Positions 30,735 through 33,956 of a stretch of 33,956 nucleotides of DNA are shown one piece after another. The position numbers and the translations under genes were made by a program. This stretch comes from Xenophilus sp. L33 (GTDB lineage Bacteria > Pseudomonadota > Gammaproteobacteria > Burkholderiales > Burkholderiaceae_C). Numbering within the stretch: position 1 is the first letter of the stretch; each line of letters begins with the position of its first letter. The notes beneath the pieces are model-generated. The model did no database searches and had not been told where the DNA came from. It saw nothing but the letters and a program-made list of their open reading frames with translations. The stretch spans positions 1 through 33,956 of the forward strand of contig NZ_LMUW01000075.1 of assembly GCF_009765735.1 (NCBI RefSeq), given 5' to 3'.

Positions 30735-31844
30735 TCAGGCGCGCAAGGCTCGCAACTGCCGCGATTGCGCATGCACCGCCTCGACCAGCGCAGCCACGTG
30801 GTCCGGCGGCGTGAACTGGCTGATCCCGTGGCCGAGGTTGAAGATGTGCGTCGGGCCCGGGTTCAGCGGGTCGCGGTGCGGCGCGCCGAAGGACTGCAGC
30901 AGCTTCGCCACTTCCTGTTCGATCTGCGCCGGCGGTGCGAACAGCACATTGGGGTCGAGGTTGCCTTGCAACGCCTTGGCCTGCCGCCCTTCGCTGATGA
31001 GCGCACGCGCGCGGCCCAGGTTCACCGTCCAGTCGAGGCCGAGCACCTCGCAGTCGAGCGCGCGCATGTCCTCGAGCCATTGGCCGCCGCCCTTGGTGAA
31101 GACGATGCGCGGCACCGGCTGGCCGTCCGGCCCGTCGCGCCGCAGCTGCCGCAGCACGCGCGCGGTCGAGGCCAGGCTGAAGTCCTGGAAGGCGCCGTCG
31201 GCCAGCACGCCGCCCCAGCTGTCGAAGATCATCACGGCCTGCGCGCCGGCCTCGATCTGGGCGTTGAGGTAGGCGGCGACCGCGTCGGCATTGACCGCCA
31301 GCAGCCGCTGCATCAGGTCCGGCCGGCTGTAGAGCAGCGTCTTGACCTGGCGGTAGTCGCTCGATCCGGCGCCCTCGACCATGTAGCAGGCGAGGGTCCA
31401 CGGGCTGCCCGAGAAGCCGATCAGCGGCACCCGGCCGGCCAGCGCGCGGCGGATCGAGGCGACCGCGTCGAAGACGTAGCGCAGCTTGTCCATGTCGGGC
31501 ACTTCGAGCGCCAGGATGGCCGCCTCGTCGCGCAGCGGCCGGGCGAAGCGCGGGCCTTCGCCGGCCTCGAAGGACAGGCCCAGGCCCATCGCGTCGGGCA
31601 CCGTGAGGATGTCGGAGAACAGGATCGCCGCGTCGAGCGGGAAGCGCTCCAGCGGTTGCAGCGTCACTTCAGTGGCGTGGTCGACGTTGGTCGCGAGGCC
31701 CATGAAGCTGCCGGCCCTGGCGCGCGTCGCCAGGTATTCCGGCAGGTAGCGCCCGGCCTGGCGCATCAGCCAGACCGGCGTGTGGTCGGTGGCCTGGCGC
31801 CAGCAGGCACGAAGGAAGGTGTCGTTTTGAAGGGGCGCGAACAT
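30735..31844 (-). CDS. hemE: Uroporphyrinogen decarboxylase
   Basis: HemE converts uroporphyrinogen III to coproporphyrinogen III by removing four carboxyl groups, a step of heme synthesis in the cytoplasm. The 369-residue length is standard. Signature 1 [15 protein letters not shown] (R28, R32) and the active-site Asp78 in ILFSDIL are present. So are signature 2 [16 protein letters not shown] (Tyr154) and the C-terminal FNLGHGI histidine. The ATG is preceded by GGGG. The gene follows the redoxin gene by 46 bases, in which a small hairpin (CCCGCG/CGCGGG, 31875-31889) without a T-run may reduce read-through. It is complete and unremarkable. Confidence 0.97.
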   Translation of the reverse strand: MFAPLQNDTFLRACWRQATDHTPVWLMRQAGRYLPEYLATRARAGSFMGLATNVDHATEVTLQPLERFPLDAAILFSDILTVPDAMGLGLSFEAGEGPRFARPLRDEAAILALEVPDMDKLRYVFDAVASIRRALAGRVPLIGFSGSPWTLACYMVEGAGSSDYRQVKTLLYSRPDLMQRLLAVNADAVAAYLNAQIEAGAQAVMIFDSWGGVLADGAFQDFSLASTARVLRQLRRDGPDGQPVPRIVFTKGGGQWLEDMRALDCEVLGLDWTVNLGRARALISEGRQAKALQGNLDPNVLFAPPAQIEQEVAKLLQSFGAPHRDPLNPGPTHIFNLGHGISQFTPPDHVAALVEAVHAQSRQLRALRA

Positions 31845-31890
31845 GGCCCCGATTGTCTCAGGTGCGCTGGGCGCCCCGCGTCGCGCGGGT

Positions 31891-32583
31891 TCAGCCCTGG
31901 TAGGCGATCGCTCCGCCGTAGGGCCGGGTGGCCGCGGTGCCGATCGGCCGGCCGTCGAAGATGTCGGCGAGCGCCTGGTTGACGTAGTTGACCGCCGCCC
32001 CGACGTCGTCGACCTGCGCCGAGGCCATGCTGTCGATGCCGCCGGCGTAGACCAGCGTGCCCTCGGGGTCGACGATGAAGATGTGGGGCGTGGTGCGGGC
32101 GCCGTAGGCGCGGCCGACGACGCCGTCCTCGTCCATCAGCACCGCGGTGGGCGCGGCGGAGCGGGCCTTCATCCAGGCTTCGAGCGCCGCCGGCTTGAGG
32201 TAGTCGCTGGCGCTGCGGCCGGTCGAGTTGATCGCCAGCCAGACCACGCCGCGCTCGGTGGCGGCCTTCTGGGTGGCCGGCAGGTTGCCGCTCTCGTAGT
32301 GCTTGTCGACGAATTCGTCGGCCGGGTTGGTCCATTCGAGGACCACGAACTTGCCGGCGAAGTCGGACAGCCGGTGCGGCGTGCCCTGGGTGTCGACGGC
32401 GACGAAATCGGGCGCCGGCTGGCCGACGGCCGGTTCGGCGAAGGCCTGGGCGTTCATCAGGAACGTGGCGCCGAGGGCCACGGCGGCGGTCATGACGGCG
32501 CGCCGCGAGGCCCGGCTCAAGGCTGCGTGCGCCTGCCGCGCGGCGCGATAGGAACGCGATCCGGAAGAGGACGAAGAGGACAT
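31891..32583 (-). CDS. Cysteine-free redoxin (thioredoxin-fold AhpC/TSA-like protein)
   Basis: The 230-residue precursor has a long Ser-rich n-region with SRRAVMT, resembling a twin-arginine motif, then a hydrophobic segment ending AFA-EPAVG, so it is probably periplasmic. The mature part follows the redoxin pattern: [46 protein letters not shown] (cis-Pro166) and VYAGGID. Related proteins have WTNxxC followed by xFV, and PYGC near the end. Here these read WTNPADEFV (Asp89) and PYGG (Gly224), and the whole chain has no cysteine. A thiol-redox role is therefore excluded. ATG 32583 is preferred, with GGAG 12 bases upstream; ATG 32493 would leave only a short hydrophobic leader. It lies 93 bases after the DsbD gene. 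Confidence 0.85.
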   Translation of the reverse strand: MSSSSSSGSRSYRAARQAHAALSRASRRAVMTAAVALGATFLMNAQAFAEPAVGQPAPDFVAVDTQGTPHRLSDFAGKFVVLEWTNPADEFVDKHYESGNLPATQKAATERGVVWLAINSTGRSASDYLKPAALEAWMKARSAAPTAVLMDEDGVVGRAYGARTTPHIFIVDPEGTLVYAGGIDSMASAQVDDVGAAVNYVNQALADIFDGRPIGTAATRPYGGAIAYQG

Positions 32584-32676
32584 GGGCAGCGAAGACTCCA
32601 GCAATGAATATTCAACGACGACCGCAGCTTAGAACGGTTTCTTCACCTCGTTGTGACAACCCGTACGAAGCCGGGG

Positions 32677-33956
32677 TCAAAGCGCCGACAGCGCCGCCCG
32701 CAGCTCGTCCTTGCCCAGGATCTCGGTCAGCACGACCGGCGCCTTGCCCGGCGCCTGCAGCAGGTAGACCGGCACGCCGCTGCGGCCCAGCGCGGTGAGC
32801 GCGGCCGAGATGGCCGGGTCGCGGCGGGTCCAGTCGGCGCGCAGCATCGCCACCTTGCGGGCGTCGAAATCGGCCAGCACCGCGGCGTCGGACAGGGTGC
32901 CGCGCTTGTTTACCTGGCAAGTCACGCACCAGGCCGCGGTGAAGTCGACGAAGACCGGCTGGCCTGCCGCCAGCAGCGCGTCGGCGCGTTGCGGCGACCA
33001 GGGCTGCCAGCGTTCGCCGGGCGCGGCGCTGGCGCTCACGGCGGCTTCGGCCGGCCGCAGCAGGCTGTCGCCGACCACGCTGGCGAGGCCGGCGGTCAGC
33101 AGCAGCATCAGCGCCGCGAGGACGATCCGCGTGCGCCCGCGCAGCGTGAGCGTCCAGACGACCGCGGCCAGGCAGACCAGCAGGCCGAGCAGCGCGCCGG
33201 CGCCGTCGATGCCGGTCTGCTGGCCGAGCACCCAGACCAGCCAGGCGACCGTGGCGAACATCGGGAAGGCCAGCAGGCGGCGCAGGGTGTCCATCCAGGC
33301 GCCCGGCCTGGGCAGCCAGCGGGCCACGGCCGGCATGAAGCCGGCCAGCAGGTAGGGCAGCGCCAGGCCGAGGCCGAGCACCGCGAACAGCAGCAGCGCC
33401 TGGGCGGCCGGCAGGCCGATCGCGAGGCCGAGCGAGGCGCCCATGAAGGGTGCGGTGCAGGGCGAGGCGACCACCACCGCCAGCACGCCCGAGAGGAAGT
33501 CGTTGGCCACCGGGTGCGACACGCGGGCGCCGTAGAGCGAGCGCGGCCCGAGCATCCCGAATTCGAAGAGGCCGGCCAGGTTCAGGCCGATCAGGGTGAA
33601 CAGCGCCGCGAGCGACGCCACCACCGCGGGCGACTGCAGCTGGAAGCCCCAGCCCAGCTGGGCGCCGGCGGCGCGCAGCGCCAGCATCGCGCCGCCCAGC
33701 GCCAGGAAGGACAGCACCACGCCGGCGCTGTAGGCCAGCGCGGCGACCCGATGGCCGCGCCGGTCGTCGGCATGCCGGGTGAAGGCCAGCACCTTGATCG
33801 CCAGCACCGGGAAGACGCAGGGCATCAGGTTCAGCAGCAGGCCGCCGACGAGCGCGCCCAGCAGCGCGGCGACCAGGCTGCCGGCGGGCTGCGGCGCCAC
33901 GGCGGCGGCGCGGGAGGCTTCGGCGGCGTTCGATGCCAGCGCCGCCTGCAGCGCCG
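32677..33956 (-). CDS. dsbD: Thiol:disulfide interchange protein DsbD (N-terminus beyond window)
   Basis: DsbD passes electrons from cytoplasmic thioredoxin across the membrane to periplasmic thiol proteins. The visible ~425 residues contain the transmembrane domain with its two redox cysteines, in LMPCVFPVLAIKVLAF and in VVASPCTAPFMGASLG, and about eight membrane segments. The C-terminal thioredoxin-like domain has FTAAWCVTCQVNKR (CxxC near 32917-32931) and SGVPVYLL. The frame is open to the window edge, so the N-terminal periplasmic domain and the true start lie outside. The last gene upstream of the cysteine-free redoxin and hemE, it is probably the first gene of that minus-strand group within this window. 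Confidence 0.93.
   Translation of the reverse strand, partial: ALQAALASNAAEASRAAAVAPQPAGSLVAALLGALVGGLLLNLMPCVFPVLAIKVLAFTRHADDRRGHRVAALAYSAGVVLSFLALGGAMLALRAAGAQLGWGFQLQSPAVVASLAALFTLIGLNLAGLFEFGMLGPRSLYGARVSHPVANDFLSGVLAVVVASPCTAPFMGASLGLAIGLPAAQALLLFAVLGLGLALPYLLAGFMPAVARWLPRPGAWMDTLRRLLAFPMFATVAWLVWVLGQQTGIDGAGALLGLLVCLAAVVWTLTLRGRTRIVLAALMLLLTAGLASVVGDSLLRPAEAAVSASAAPGERWQPWSPQRADALLAAGQPVFVDFTAAWCVTCQVNKRGTLSDAAVLADFDARKVAMLRADWTRRDPAISAALTALGRSGVPVYLLQAPGKAPVVLTEILGKDELRAALSAL

Overview
The window is a chromosomal segment of a high-GC betaproteobacterium. It is most likely a Burkholderiales member of the Comamonadaceae (Variovorax-like). This rests on the gene order tuf / tRNA-Trp / secE-nusG / rplKAJL / rpoBC, on the order rsmB / DUF4390 / NtrY-like kinase / short NtrX-like regulator / tRNA-Phe, on the protein sequences, and on strongly G/C-ending codons. 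The genus is inference. There are no insertion sequences, phage genes or CRISPR arrays; almost everything is core genome.

Layout. Positions 1-12.7 kb (+): the 3' end of tuf, tRNA-Trp, then secE, nusG, rplK, rplA, rplJ, rplL, rpoB and rpoC. This is the classical translation/transcription cluster, with hairpins ahead of secE, after nusG, in the rplJ leader and between rplL and rpoB, and a strong terminator after rpoC. Positions 12.75-18.6 kb (+): a LemA-family protein, the 16S rRNA m5C methyltransferase RsmB, a secreted DUF4390 protein, an NtrY-like membrane histidine kinase with its short response regulator, tRNA-Phe and a bidirectional terminator. Positions 18.6-22.0 kb: a small secreted or anchored protein (-), a TauE/SafE permease (-), and a divergent MarR regulator coupled to an EmrB-type exporter (+). 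Positions 22.0-25.9 kb (-): Rep helicase, a small secreted protein with one EF-hand loop, and outer-membrane phospholipase A, joined by two 4-base stop/start overlaps. Positions 26.0-28.2 kb: an AEC-family permease (+), a secreted ClpP-like protein lacking the usual serine (-), and a 69-residue membrane protein (+). Positions 28.2-34.0 kb (-): in transcription order a DsbD-type reductase (cut by the window edge), a cysteine-free redoxin, hemE and priA.

The most interesting non-coding stretch is the 381-bp gap between hemE and priA. It is far more A/T-rich than its surroundings. It carries two perfect DnaA boxes, two perfect IHF consensus sites and a sequence resembling an E. coli oriC 13-mer. 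Gene orientation argues against a chromosomal origin here. A datA/DARS-like DnaA-control locus or a DnaA/IHF-regulated priA promoter fits better. Other points of interest are a redoxin next to DsbD that has lost all cysteines, a possible Ca2+-binding partner coupled to a Ca2+-dependent phospholipase, and several places where signals overlap: a stop codon inside a tRNA promoter, and a ribosome-binding site inside a terminator.
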